Assembly (NCBI GenBank): GCA_034927815.1
Contig: JAYFPK010000017.1
Location: forward strand, 39,861-103,860
Length of the DNA stretch: 64,000 nucleotides
Origin: Limiplasma sp034927815
GTDB lineage: Bacteria; Bacillota; Clostridia; Christensenellales; Aristaeellaceae
Reading direction: 5' to 3'
The notes under the pieces are model-generated. The model saw only the letters and a program-made list of their open reading frames with translations, was not told the origin of the DNA and searched no databases. The position numbers were made by a program, and so were the translations under genes. This document shows positions 16,302 to 24,455 of this stretch, one piece after another. Within the stretch, counting starts at the first letter, position 1. The number at the start of each line of letters is the position of its first letter.

Positions 16302-17321
16302 ATGACGATCAGGGAAATTGCAAATCTGGCAGGGGTCTCTCCGGCAGCGGTTTCGCTGGTCATCAACAACAAAAAAGGGGTCAGCGACGAGACGCGCCAG
16401 CGGGTACAGGCGGTGATCGAGGAGCACAACTATGTGGTGCCCGGTCAAAAGCGCAGCAACAAGCCCAAGCGCTTCCGCCTTTGCGTGGTAAAGTTCCGCA
16501 CCCACGGCATCGCTTTGGAGGAAAACCAGGGGTTCATCGCCTCCATCATCGACCAGATTGAGAGCGAATGCCGCCATTACGGCTATGACCTGGCCATGGT
16601 CAACTGCGAGGTCACCACCGCCGCCGAAACCCTGAAAGAAGCGATGAACACGCCGCCCGACGGCGTCATCCTCATGGGCACGGAGCTCAACGAGCCCGAC
16701 TATAAGCTGCTGGATATCCTCACCGTGCCCACCGTCGTCCTGGATCATAGCATGCGGGACACCCATGCGGACAGCGTGGTGATGGACAACGAGGCCATCA
16801 GCGCCGAGGCGGTGCGCTATCTCTATGGCCTGGGGCACCGGGAGATCGGCTACTTCCGTTTCAACCTTCCCGTCAGCAATTGCGAGGAGCGCTATCAGGG
16901 CTACTTGCGGGAAATGGAGCGCCTGGGGTTGCCCGTGCCCAAGCCCATTACCGTCATGCCCACCCTGAGCGGCTCCTACAAGGACATGAGGCGGATGCTG
17001 GAGGAAGGCCAATATGTCCCCCGGGGCGCCTGCGTGGCGGATAACGATACGGTCGCCATCGGGGCCATGAGGGCCATCCGGGAGGCGGGATACCGGATTC
17101 CCGAGGATATCTCCATTATCGGCGTGGACGATATTCCCTTTAGCGCCGTCACCATGCCCGCCCTTACCACCATGCGCATTTCCCGCTCAGCCCTGGGCAC
17201 CTTGGCTGTGGACATGCTGCGCAAGCGCATCAAGTACCCCAACTGGCCCAGCATGCACACGCGGCTGGCCGGGCGGCTGGTGGTGCGGGGCAGTACGATG
17301 CCCGCAGACACGGAGATCTGA
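16302..17321 (+). CDS. LacI-family transcriptional regulator
   Basis: The roughly 339-residue protein has an N-terminal helix-turn-helix (TIREIANLAGVSPAAVSLVINN, residues 2-23) and a periplasmic-binding-protein-like effector domain (IGVDDIPFSAVTMPALTT near residue 275), the standard LacI build and length. A TTG start at 16278 is possible but the ATG at 16302 gives the canonical N-terminus. It lies between the catalytic genes and the four BMC-P genes, so it most likely represses the locus and responds to the incoming sugar or its phosphate. A near-palindrome at 4250-4261 is a candidate operator. Confidence 0.9.
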   Translation: MTIREIANLAGVSPAAVSLVINNKKGVSDETRQRVQAVIEEHNYVVPGQKRSNKPKRFRLCVVKFRTHGIALEENQGFIASIIDQIESECRHYGYDLAMVNCEVTTAAETLKEAMNTPPDGVILMGTELNEPDYKLLDILTVPTVVLDHSMRDTHADSVVMDNEAISAEAVRYLYGLGHREIGYFRFNLPVSNCEERYQGYLREMERLGLPVPKPITVMPTLSGSYKDMRRMLEEGQYVPRGACVADNDTVAIGAMRAIREAGYRIPEDISIIGVDDIPFSAVTMPALTTMRISRSALGTLAVDMLRKRIKYPNWPSMHTRLAGRLVVRGSTMPADTEI

Positions 17322-17336
17322 ACGGGAGGGATGCTC

Positions 17337-17660
17337 ATGCTGGTGGGCCGGGTTACCGGAAGTGTGGTCAGCACCCACAAGGTCCCCTCTTTGGGCGGGG
17401 CCAAGCTGTTGATCGTGCAGCCCGTGGAACTGGATACCCTGACAATGAAAGACGATTATGTAATCTGCGTGGACGACGTGGGCGCGGGAGAGGGCGACTT
17501 GGTTTTTTGCGCGTACGGCAGTTCCGCCAGGCAATCGGATACCTCCCAAAAAATGGCTTCCGACTATTCTATCTATGGTATTCTGGATTCCATTGACATT
17601 CTGGGGGCGCGCACCTACGACAAGGGCAAGGAGGCGAATCCATGCAGCTGGCAAAAGTGA
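17337..17660 (+). CDS. BMC-P vertex protein 1 (EutN/CcmL family)
   Basis: The 107-residue protein has the EutN/CcmL pattern: VGRVTGSVVSTHKVPSLGGAKLLIV at the N-terminus and VDDVGAGEGDLVFCAYGSSAR in the middle. Pentamers cap the icosahedral-like vertices of the shell. The ATG at 17337 has GGGAGGG seven bases upstream; an ATG at 17331 is too close to that box. It begins 15 bases after the regulator stop and overlaps the next gene by 19 bases. Compared with its neighbours it has the longest C-terminal tail. Confidence 0.9.
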   Translation: MLVGRVTGSVVSTHKVPSLGGAKLLIVQPVELDTLTMKDDYVICVDDVGAGEGDLVFCAYGSSARQSDTSQKMASDYSIYGILDSIDILGARTYDKGKEANPCSWQK

Positions 17661-17953
17661 TCGGCTCCATTGTGAGCACCCGGAAATCCCCGCGGCTGGA
17701 AGGATTGAAGCTGCTGGTGGCCGTGCCCATCGACATGGACACCATGGAGGCCAAGGGGGCTCCCTTTGTCACGGTAGACACCGTGGGCGCGGGAGAGGGC
17801 GAGATCGTGATGTGGGCGGGGGGCAGCTCCTCCCGCCAGACGGAGTTCACCACCGGCAAGCCGGTGGACAGCTCCATCGTGGGCATCGTGGACTATGTGG
17901 ATGTGTTGGGCCTTCGCAAATACGACAAAGCCCAGGCGGAGGGCGGCCTATGA
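17642..17953 (+). CDS. BMC-P vertex protein 2 (EutN/CcmL family)
   Basis: The 103-residue EutN/CcmL-type protein reads KVIGSIVSTRKSPRLEGLKLLV at the start and VDTVGAGEGEIVMWAGGSSSRQTE in the central loop. It is most similar by eye to vertex protein 1 (both keep GAGEG and GSSxRQ). GCAAGGAGG lies eight bases before the ATG, inside the previous gene, and its stop overlaps the next start (ATGA), so the vertex genes are translationally coupled. Confidence 0.92.
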   Translation: MQLAKVIGSIVSTRKSPRLEGLKLLVAVPIDMDTMEAKGAPFVTVDTVGAGEGEIVMWAGGSSSRQTEFTTGKPVDSSIVGIVDYVDVLGLRKYDKAQAEGGL

Positions 17954-18243
17954 AGCTGGGGCGCGTAACGGGCACGGTGGTGTCCACAGTAAAATACGAA
18001 AGATACCGGGGCATGAAGCTCCTGCGCGTACGCCATCTGGACCTGGAGCTTCACGAGGTGGGCGAGGAACTGGTGGCCCTGGACGCGGCCCACGCGGGGG
18101 TGGGCGATATCGTACTGGTGAACAACGATGGAGGCGCGGCCCAGCTGGTCTTTGGGGATAAGGCCCTCATTGCCAGCGTGACCATCTGCGGCATCATCGA
18201 CTCGTTTACCTGCCAAGGGAAAACCATCCGTTGCCATGGGTAG
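17950..18243 (+). CDS. BMC-P vertex protein 3 (EutN/CcmL family)
   Basis: The 97-residue member reads KLGRVTGTVVSTVKYERYRGMKLLRV at the start; the central loop is AHAGVGDIVLVNNDGGAAQLVFG, diverged from the first two vertex proteins. The ATG overlaps the previous TGA, with GGAGG upstream. The divergent loop and cysteine-containing C-terminus (ICGIIDSFTCQGKTIRC) set it apart, suggesting it is not simply redundant. Confidence 0.9.
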   Translation: MKLGRVTGTVVSTVKYERYRGMKLLRVRHLDLELHEVGEELVALDAAHAGVGDIVLVNNDGGAAQLVFGDKALIASVTICGIIDSFTCQGKTIRCHG

Positions 18244-18261
18244 GCGGAAGGAGGCGGCGGC

Positions 18262-18525
18262 TTGTACATCGGGCGAGTGGTGGGCACGGTGGTATGCACG
18301 GTGAAAACGCCGACCCTGGAGGGCATCAAGCTGATGGTGGTGCGCCAGATCGTAAACGGCGTGGAAAAGGGCCTTGTCATCGCCTGCGACGGCACCCGGC
18401 AGGCGGGCATTGGAGATACGGTGTATATGATAGGCCGGGCGGAGGCTGCACTGATGCTCAGCAAGGAAGCCCCTCCTCCCGCGGATTTGACCATTGCGGG
18501 GATCATCGATCCGGAAACGCTCTAG
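18262..18525 (+). CDS. BMC-P vertex protein 4 (EutN/CcmL family), TTG start
   Basis: The 87-residue protein reads YIGRVVGTVVCTVKTPTLEGIKLMVV, then ACDGTRQAGIGDTVYMIGRAEAALM, and ends in the family motif IAGIIDPETL. The TTG start has GGAAGGAGG at ideal distance and no ATG alternative. It is the fourth consecutive BMC-P gene and ends the locus, followed by a terminator at 18559. Length and the D-T-V loop match EutN/CcmL closely. Confidence 0.92.
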   Translation: MYIGRVVGTVVCTVKTPTLEGIKLMVVRQIVNGVEKGLVIACDGTRQAGIGDTVYMIGRAEAALMLSKEAPPPADLTIAGIIDPETL

Positions 18526-18558
18526 GCGCAAGCAAACTGCGGCGGCCTTTTCTTTGTT

Positions 18559-18576
18559 GGCCCCTTGGGCCTTTTT
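18559..18576 (+). terminator. Terminator closing the microcompartment locus
   Basis: GGCCC and GGGCC form a 5-bp stem with a CTT loop followed by five T residues, 34 bases after the last BMC-P stop. Between here and 18733 I see no gene or motif; the stretch has unremarkable composition. Confidence 0.65.
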
Positions 18577-18733
18577 CTGTCCTCTTTGGCATCCTTCGGA
18601 ACGGTCTTTGGGGCCGCGTGACGCTATGGGGCCTTTCCTTCTATCAAGGAACAGGCCCAAGGGAACAGGCCCAACCCTTGGAGCCTATTTGCGGTCTGCG
18701 CCTGGGGCGCTTTCATAGCATTTGGAAGAAACG

Positions 18734-18771
18734 CAAAACGAGCCCCGGCCCTTCGGCCTTGGCTCGTTTTG
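18734..18771 (-). terminator. Terminator after the ispH-rpsA gene
   Basis: An 11-bp perfect stem (CAAAACGAGCC with GGCTCGTTTTG) encloses a small GC-rich inner hairpin, 72 bases beyond the leftward stop at 18843. The terminal A/T pairs supply a U tract. Confidence 0.8.
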
Positions 18772-18842
18772 GTTTTGCTATGGGCTATGGCGCTATATCC
18801 GCCTTGGAACCCGCTCAAGGGCGGGACCGCTCAACGCGCCGC

Positions 18843-20990
18843 TCAGGCTTCCTCAGAGGAGCCTTCCTGCGAAGCTTCTTCCTGGGGCTGCTCCGCCGGT
18901 TGTTCCTGGGCCGGTTGCTCTTCCGCCGGTTGCTCCGCGGCGGGGCTTTCTTCCTGCTGCTCCACCGTCGGCTGTTGAGCCGCTTCCAAAGCGCTGGCTT
19001 CCGCTTCCAGCTGCGCGCCCACTTCCGCGATGTTCACGGCCACGGCTTCCTCGCTATTGTCCAGGGTCGCGGGCTCCTCATGGCCTTCGGGCTCTTGCAA
19101 GGCCCGGATGCTCAGGCTGATGCGCTTGGCCTCGGGGTCCACGGAGAGGACCTTCACTTGGATTTCGTCGCCGATGTTCACGGCGTCCTCCACCTTGTTG
19201 ATCCGGGTGGGGGCGCACTGGCTGATGTGCACCAGGCCGTCAATGCCCGGCTCCAGTTCCACAAAGGCGCCAAAGGTCGTAATGCGGACCACCTTGCCGT
19301 TCACCACGGCGCCGGGGGCATACTTCTCGGGGGCCAAATCCCAGGGCTTGGGCTGCATCTGCTTCAATCCCAGCTGCACCCGCTCCCGCTGGGGATCCAG
19401 GCCCAGGATCTTCACATCCACTTCCTGATCCGGCGAAACCACCTGGGAGGGATGCTTCACGTGGGACCAGCTCAGGTCCGTCACATGGATCAGGCCGTCC
19501 ACCCCGCCGATGTCCACAAAAGCGCCAAAATCGGTGAGCCTGCGGACGATGCCGTGAATGACCTCGCCCTCCTTGAGCTTCTCCCAGATCTCGGCCTTCT
19601 TGGTGGCGGCTTCTTCCTTAACCACAGCCCGGCGGCTGGCGACGATGCGCCGTTTCTGCTCGTCCAATTCAATGATCTTCAGCTTCATGGGCTTGCCTAG
19701 GAATTCGCCGATCTTTTCCACATAGCGGTTGGAAAGCTGGGAAGCGGGCACAAAAGCGCGGATGCCGTCCACCATGGCAATCAGGCCGCCCTTGACCACT
19801 TCCTTGCCAACGCCTTCCACATATTCGCCCTTTTCATGCTTTTCCACCAGCTCGGCAAAGGCCTTGCGGTTGAGCAAGTTGCGCTGGGACAGCACCACAT
19901 TGCCTTCCCCGTCGTTGACCTTGACGACCTCGACCTCGATCTCGTCGCCGATCTTCACGTCCTCGGTCACCAGGTCTTCCCGTTTGATCAGCCCGTCGGA
20001 TTTGAAGCCGATATTCACACAGACTTCATCATCCGTGATCTGCACCACCGTTCCGGTCACCGTTTGCCCGGGCCTAATCCTGACCAGGGTTGCCTCCACA
20101 TCCGCCATAAAGCTGTTCTTGTCCGCTTCCTCCGTGGAGACTCTCTGATCCATTTGTTCCTTGTCAGTCATGCGTGTGAAAACCTCCTTAAGTGACCAAT
20201 CTGGCGTACTGGCGCCAGCGGTGATCCCGATGGATTCCGAATGAATATCTGCAAAGCCCGGCGGAAGGTCCGCCGCACGCTCTACCCATAAGGTGCGAGC
20301 ACAGATGCTCTTGCAGGTTTCAAAAAGCTTGCGGGTGTTGGCGCTGGTCTTGCCGCCCACCACCAGCATCGCGTCCGCCTGGGAAGCCAAACGCTTGGCC
20401 TCCGCCTGCCGCACCACCGTGGCGGAACAGATGGTGTCCTGAACGGTCAGCTCGTCTACCCGCTCCCTGAGCACCGGGAGGATCGCTTCCCAGGCCTCGT
20501 GGGGAAAGGTGGTCTGGGACACGGCCAGGGCTTGCTCCATCCTGGGCAAGGCTTCGGCCTCCCGGAGGTCGTGCACCGTGTACACGGGGCCCTTGCACCA
20601 GCCGATGGTGCCCGTTACCTCGGGGTGGTCGTGCTGCCCCACCAAAATAACGGGAGCGCCCTGGGCGCTGTACTTGGCCACAATATCGTGCAGGCGCGTC
20701 ACGTAGGGGCAGGTCAGGTCAATGATCTTGCGGCTTCGGCGCTTGAGCTCCTCCAACACCTCGGGGGCCACCCCGTGGCTGCGGATGATCACGGCCTTCC
20801 CCTGGACCTGGGCAATGTCGTCCACCTGGCGGATGCCCTTTTCCCTCAGGTCGCGGATGACCTCCGGGTTATGCACCAACTCCCCAAAGCTCACCACATC
20901 CGGCTCGGTTTCAGCCGCCTTGAGAGCGCCCTTTACCGCCCGGCGCACCCCCATACAAAATCCAGCGTGCTGCCCTACCAGAATCGGCAT
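18843..20990 (-). CDS. ispH-rpsA: Fusion of HMBPP reductase (IspH) with ribosomal protein S1
   Basis: The about 715-residue product joins two proteins. Residues 1 to about 280 are IspH, the [4Fe-4S] enzyme making IPP and DMAPP in the MEP pathway, with cysteines in AGFCMGVRRA, LTCPYVTRLH and DTICSATVVRQ. After a linker come four S1 RNA-binding domains (starting at IRPGQTVTGTV, GEYVEGVGKEV, GEVIHGIVRRL and GAVVNGKVVRI), then a Glu/Gln/Pro/Ala-rich tail. This fusion is known from Clostridia. The start at 20990 (ATG CCG ATT) has GGAGG ten bases upstream; the frame is open to 21017. It is probably expressed as one chain, linking isoprenoid synthesis and translation only physically. Confidence 0.93.
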   Translation of the reverse strand: MPILVGQHAGFCMGVRRAVKGALKAAETEPDVVSFGELVHNPEVIRDLREKGIRQVDDIAQVQGKAVIIRSHGVAPEVLEELKRRSRKIIDLTCPYVTRLHDIVAKYSAQGAPVILVGQHDHPEVTGTIGWCKGPVYTVHDLREAEALPRMEQALAVSQTTFPHEAWEAILPVLRERVDELTVQDTICSATVVRQAEAKRLASQADAMLVVGGKTSANTRKLFETCKSICARTLWVERAADLPPGFADIHSESIGITAGASTPDWSLKEVFTRMTDKEQMDQRVSTEEADKNSFMADVEATLVRIRPGQTVTGTVVQITDDEVCVNIGFKSDGLIKREDLVTEDVKIGDEIEVEVVKVNDGEGNVVLSQRNLLNRKAFAELVEKHEKGEYVEGVGKEVVKGGLIAMVDGIRAFVPASQLSNRYVEKIGEFLGKPMKLKIIELDEQKRRIVASRRAVVKEEAATKKAEIWEKLKEGEVIHGIVRRLTDFGAFVDIGGVDGLIHVTDLSWSHVKHPSQVVSPDQEVDVKILGLDPQRERVQLGLKQMQPKPWDLAPEKYAPGAVVNGKVVRITTFGAFVELEPGIDGLVHISQCAPTRINKVEDAVNIGDEIQVKVLSVDPEAKRISLSIRALQEPEGHEEPATLDNSEEAVAVNIAEVGAQLEAEASALEAAQQPTVEQQEESPAAEQPAEEQPAQEQPAEQPQEEASQEGSSEEA

Positions 20991-21083
20991 TCCATAAAAA
21001 CCTCCAAAGGTCGTCAACTTACTATTCGCCGCAATTTTTGCGATTCCTTCTTTTTATGCAAGGGAAATGCAAAAAAGGAGGCA

Positions 21084-21767
21084 TCACAGCCCGGCTGCCA
21101 GGCTTTTTTCGTGGGCCGCCACCATCCCCTCATAGGTTTGGGTGATGAGGGCCAGCAAGCGGTCGCAGTTGGCCTTGTCGATTCCCGCCGCGGCCAGCTC
21201 GTCCACCCGGATCGGATCGCCGTAGTAGCAGTGCGCCCTTTTAAAAAGCCGGGGAGGGCGGCTGATCAGCACAGGCAGCAAAGGCACCTTGGCCCGCAAG
21301 GCCAAAATGGCAACGCCGCTCTCCAAATCCTGCATCACGCCCTGCTTATGGCGGGTCCCCTCCGGGAAGATGCCCAGGGCGTGCCCCTCGTTGAGCGCCT
21401 TAAGGCAAGTGCGCACCGCCGTCATATCCATATTGTGACGGTCCACCGGGATCATATGCAGCTGCGCAAATACCCATTTGAGAAAGGGATTGGCCGCCAG
21501 CTCCTTCTTTCCCAAAAAGCGGATCTGATACCGCTTGCATTTCCACCCCACGATGAGGGGATCCAGCATGTTGTTGTGGTTGGCAATAATCATGAACGGC
21601 GCGTCCAGTTGCGCCTTTTCCACCCCGTGATACCGGATGGGGAACACGGTGTGAAACAGCAGCCAGCTCAGGCCCCGGGCCACGCGGTACAGGAAGGAAA
21701 AGCGCTCCCTGGCGGGTTTGGCCGCCTGGAGCGGCCGCTGGCTGTTATGAGATGGGTCTTGGGTCAT
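21084..21767 (-). CDS. plsC: 1-acyl-sn-glycerol-3-phosphate acyltransferase
   Basis: The 227-residue membrane-associated enzyme makes phosphatidic acid for phospholipid synthesis. The family motifs are present: NHNNMLD (the NHxxxxD catalytic dyad, near residue 64) and FPEGTRHKQG (near residue 134). A hydrophobic N-terminal segment can anchor it. The gene overlaps the end of cmk by 23 bases, a cmk-plsC pairing common in Firmicutes. A phosphate acyltransferase of related type cannot be excluded, but the motifs fit PlsC well. Confidence 0.9.
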   Translation of the reverse strand: MTQDPSHNSQRPLQAAKPARERFSFLYRVARGLSWLLFHTVFPIRYHGVEKAQLDAPFMIIANHNNMLDPLIVGWKCKRYQIRFLGKKELAANPFLKWVFAQLHMIPVDRHNMDMTAVRTCLKALNEGHALGIFPEGTRHKQGVMQDLESGVAILALRAKVPLLPVLISRPPRLFKRAHCYYGDPIRVDELAAAGIDKANCDRLLALITQTYEGMVAAHEKSLAAGL

Positions 21768-22443
21768 CCTTTAGCCCTCCTTGCCGCCCGCGAAGCAAGC
21801 GTTCCATTTCGTCCACCACCTGGGCCTGGGTCAAGTCCGAGGAATCCAGCAGCACCGCGTCCTGGGCGGGCCGCAGGGGGTCCACCTCCCGGGTGCTGTC
21901 CTGGTGGTCCCGCCGGATCACATCCTCCAGCACCTCCTGGTAGGTCTCCGCCGCCCCCTTGGCCTGGAGCTCTTTGAAGCGGCGCTGGGCCCTCACCTGG
22001 GGCGAAGCTGTCAAAAAGACCTTCAAGGTGGCCTCCGGCAGCACCTTGGTGCCGATATCCCGGCCCTCCAGCACCATGGAGCAGGTTTGGGAAAGGGCTT
22101 GCTGCATCCGCACCATCCAGGCGCGCACCGCCGCGAATTTGGAGCAGTTGGACGCCCCCATGCTGATGTCCGGGGTCCGGATCAGCCCAGTCACGTCCTT
22201 GCCGTTGATAAGGGTACGCTGCTTCCCCTCCTGAAAGAGAACCTCCACCCTGCAGCGGCCCGCCAGCTCCGACATGGCCTTTTCATCCCCGGTATCCAGG
22301 CCCTCCTGAATGGCTTGCCAGGCAAAGGCCCTGTACATAGCCCCGGTATCCAGGTGTGCAATGCCTAGCCGGGCGGCCAGCATGTCCGCAACCGTGCTTT
22401 TTCCCGCCCCGCTGGGGCCGTCAATGGCTATCGATATCCGCAT
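21745..22443 (-). CDS. cmk: Cytidylate kinase
   Basis: The 232-residue P-loop kinase phosphorylates CMP and dCMP. The N-terminus ISIAIDGPSGAGKST contains the Walker A motif, followed by LDTGAMYRAFAW, typical of Cmk; LEGRDIGTKVLP near residue 130 and the Lid/HxxD-like RRDHQDSTREVDPL segment agree. The ATG at 22443 has GGAG seven bases upstream and gives the exact family N-terminus. It is followed by the overlapping plsC gene and, further on, by the ispH-rpsA gene, a classical Clostridia cluster. Confidence 0.95.
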   Translation of the reverse strand: MRISIAIDGPSGAGKSTVADMLAARLGIAHLDTGAMYRAFAWQAIQEGLDTGDEKAMSELAGRCRVEVLFQEGKQRTLINGKDVTGLIRTPDISMGASNCSKFAAVRAWMVRMQQALSQTCSMVLEGRDIGTKVLPEATLKVFLTASPQVRAQRRFKELQAKGAAETYQEVLEDVIRRDHQDSTREVDPLRPAQDAVLLDSSDLTQAQVVDEMERLLRGRQGGLKDDPRPIS

Positions 22444-22478
22444 GAAACGTCTCCGTTCCTTTCCGTGATGAGGCGGCG

Positions 22479-22901
22479 TCAAATGGCCCGGTGCCCCAGG
22501 CCCACGCACACCTCATCCAAATGCCCCAGGCCGATGCTGAAAAACAGCGCCACAGCCACGTGCTCGCCAAAGCGGGCCACGCCGATCTTTCCGCCCACGC
22601 TCATGCCCAGGGCTTTGGGCGTGATCTGGTTCATGGCCTCCCGGGCCGCCCCCGCCACGCCGCCTTCCTCCAGGTGGGAATCGCCGATCACCTGCTCCCG
22701 CTTGGCCGCCACCACGGCGCGCTCCACGATGCGCACGATGCCGGGCAAAAAATCACCGCCAAAGTCAGCGGCGGCCGTGCTGATCCCTTCCAGCTGAAAG
22801 GCCTTGCGAAGGCGCTGTTCCTCCTCGCGGCTTGCGGACATGCTCAGCTCGATGGCCGCGCGGGCTACCTCGCGGCTGCCCATCTGGACTTTCTCCTGCA
22901 T
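22479..22901 (-). CDS. HutP-family RNA-binding protein
   Basis: The 140-residue protein ends with the HutP signature: VGGKIGVARFGEHVAVALFF and then GHLDEVCVGLGHRAI, matching the histidine- and Mg-binding core of Bacillus HutP, an antiterminator that binds the hut leader RNA when L-histidine is present. No hut genes lie nearby, so the target RNA is unknown; in this position upstream of cmk it may be a general regulator. The ATG at 22901 with GGAAGGGG upstream is preferred over a GTG at 22919. It is first in a leftward operon with a good promoter at 22942. Confidence 0.82.
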   Translation of the reverse strand: MQEKVQMGSREVARAAIELSMSASREEEQRLRKAFQLEGISTAAADFGGDFLPGIVRIVERAVVAAKREQVIGDSHLEEGGVAGAAREAMNQITPKALGMSVGGKIGVARFGEHVAVALFFSIGLGHLDEVCVGLGHRAI

Positions 22902-22941
22902 CCGGCATACCCCTTCCACGGTAGGCTTGGGTTGACGTGTT

Positions 22942-22970
22942 ATTATAGCATGCCTTCTTCCCTACTGCAA
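22942..22970 (-). promoter_or_regulatory. Promoter of the hutP-like/cmk/plsC operon
   Basis: On the minus strand, TTGCAG (22965-22970) and TATAAT (22942-22947) are 17 bases apart, about 40 bases upstream of the HutP-like start. Confidence 0.7.
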
Positions 22971-23097
22971 AGGGTAAGGGGGATTTGGCCGGCAGAAAAA
23001 TCCCGCTCCCCCAAGGCGGATTGACGCCTTCTTCCAAAGCCTGTATGATAAGCGTATCCATAGCGTTTCGGCAAATATCCTCACAGGGGGAACCGCC

Positions 23098-23955
23098 ATG
23101 CAAATCGCCGTCATGAGCGATATCCACAGCAACCATGCCGCGCTCAGGGTATGCGTGGACCATGCCCTTTCCCTTGGGGCGGACCAATTCCTGTTCCTGG
23201 GGGATTATGTGAGCGATTGCGCTTACCCCGAAAAGACCCTCTCCCTCCTTCGGGAGCTTTCAGCGGGATTCCCCTGCCGCTTTATCATAGGCAACCGGGA
23301 GGAGTACATGCTGGAACATCTGGGCGGAGCGGACGACGGCTGGTTCTCCCCCTCCTCCTTCAGCGGAAACCTGCTGCATACCTACCGCCGCCTCAGCCAG
23401 GAGGACTTCGCCTTTTTCCGCGGCCTGTCCATTCAGGGGCGCTTTTCCATGGACTGCTTTCCCTCCTTTGACTACTGCCATGGCTGTATGACTTCTACCC
23501 GTACCCCTCTTGCCTTGGGCGGCGAAAACGCCAGGGCCGCCCTGAACGCCCTGGGCACGGACCTGTTGCTCTGCGGCCACTCCCATGCCCAAGGTTCTTT
23601 TTCCTATGGCGGAAAAAAGCTGGTGAACCCCGGCTCCGTAGGGATTCCCCACGGCCACGGGGGAAAGGCGCAGTTTGCCATGCTGCACAGCGACGGCGGG
23701 CCCTGGGAGGAAAGCTTTTTTCAACTGGAGTATCCCCGGCGGCAGACGGTGCGGGCCCTTCATGAAAGCGGCCTCTTTCAGGACGCCCTCGTATGGGCCC
23801 GGCTCACGGAGTACGCGCTGCTCACCGGGGACGACCGGACGATGCAATGCCTGGAAGGGGCGCTGGACCTTTGCCAGCGCACCCAAGGACACCGGGAGCT
23901 CTCCCGCATACCCGAGGATTGCTGGGAGAAGGCAGCCCGGCAAATGGGGCTTTGA
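23098..23955 (+). CDS. Calcineurin-like metallophosphoesterase
   Basis: The 285-residue protein carries the metallophosphoesterase motif set: SDIHSN (residues 8-13), FLGDYVSD, GNREE, then CGHSHAQG and NPGSVGIP near residue 180. These residues bind two metal ions and hydrolyse phosphomono- or diesters. The family is YfcE/diadenosine-tetraphosphatase-like, but the substrate cannot be named. About 70 residues beyond the conserved NPGSVG motif extend the C-terminus. A GGGGG-rich stretch precedes the ATG. It is divergent from the hutP-like operon and apparently monocistronic. Confidence 0.82.
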   Translation: MQIAVMSDIHSNHAALRVCVDHALSLGADQFLFLGDYVSDCAYPEKTLSLLRELSAGFPCRFIIGNREEYMLEHLGGADDGWFSPSSFSGNLLHTYRRLSQEDFAFFRGLSIQGRFSMDCFPSFDYCHGCMTSTRTPLALGGENARAALNALGTDLLLCGHSHAQGSFSYGGKKLVNPGSVGIPHGHGGKAQFAMLHSDGGPWEESFFQLEYPRRQTVRALHESGLFQDALVWARLTEYALLTGDDRTMQCLEGALDLCQRTQGHRELSRIPEDCWEKAARQMGL

Positions 23956-24455
23956 GATATCAAAAAGAGCCTTCGCCAAATTCGCCGAAAGCCCTTCGTT
24001 GAGTCCCAAAGTGCCGCTGTATCCGTTTTTTCACCCGCTATGTTAAGCAGGCTGGTGTTCTGTCGACACCTCTTTGCCTTCCCCTGGCGTACCAAGTACG
24101 GGGGCATGGCATCAAGCGCCGAACGCGAACTCCATTTTGTGAAATGTGGGTAAAAACAAGACCTTGGCGCACACTTCAGGAGCTTCACTAGGGTTATTAT
24201 ATGCTGTTCCTGAAAAGGTTGTCAAGGGTAAGTCCATGGAAATTGGCATGAAAAAACCGAGAATTTTGACGGGATTGCGGCCGTCTCCCTTTGCCTCTCC
24301 CCCATATTTTTCCAGCGGGCGCCAGGGTTCATGGGCGGACGGGTCAGCTGCGGCATCAGCCGCCCCTTTCCTTTCCTCCCGGCGTCCAATGCTTTCCCCT
24401 TGCGCTCCCCCTGTGCTATACTGTACCCATCTTATGGGAGAGGGTGGGGCGCGCC
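23956..24455. other. Intergenic stretch without a recognised gene
   Basis: These 500 bases show no gene I can support. Open frames on both strands lack ribosome sites and family motifs. A TATACT box at 24417-24422 lies about 30 bases before the next gene but has a poor -35 partner. Several small inverted repeats (for example GGTGT..ACACC near 24050) may form RNA structure. Confidence 0.4.

Noticed and set aside
23778..24188. A 136-codon minus-strand frame between the metallophosphoesterase and the membrane protein
   Set aside because: It overlaps the 3' end of the phosphoesterase gene, has no recognisable motif and no ribosome site.
24291..24455. Longer N-terminus for the DUF6020-like protein
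   Set aside because: The upstream part is not hydrophobic, lacks a ribosome site and would lie upstream of the only plausible -10 box; the TTG at 24456 behind GGGAGAGGG was chosen.
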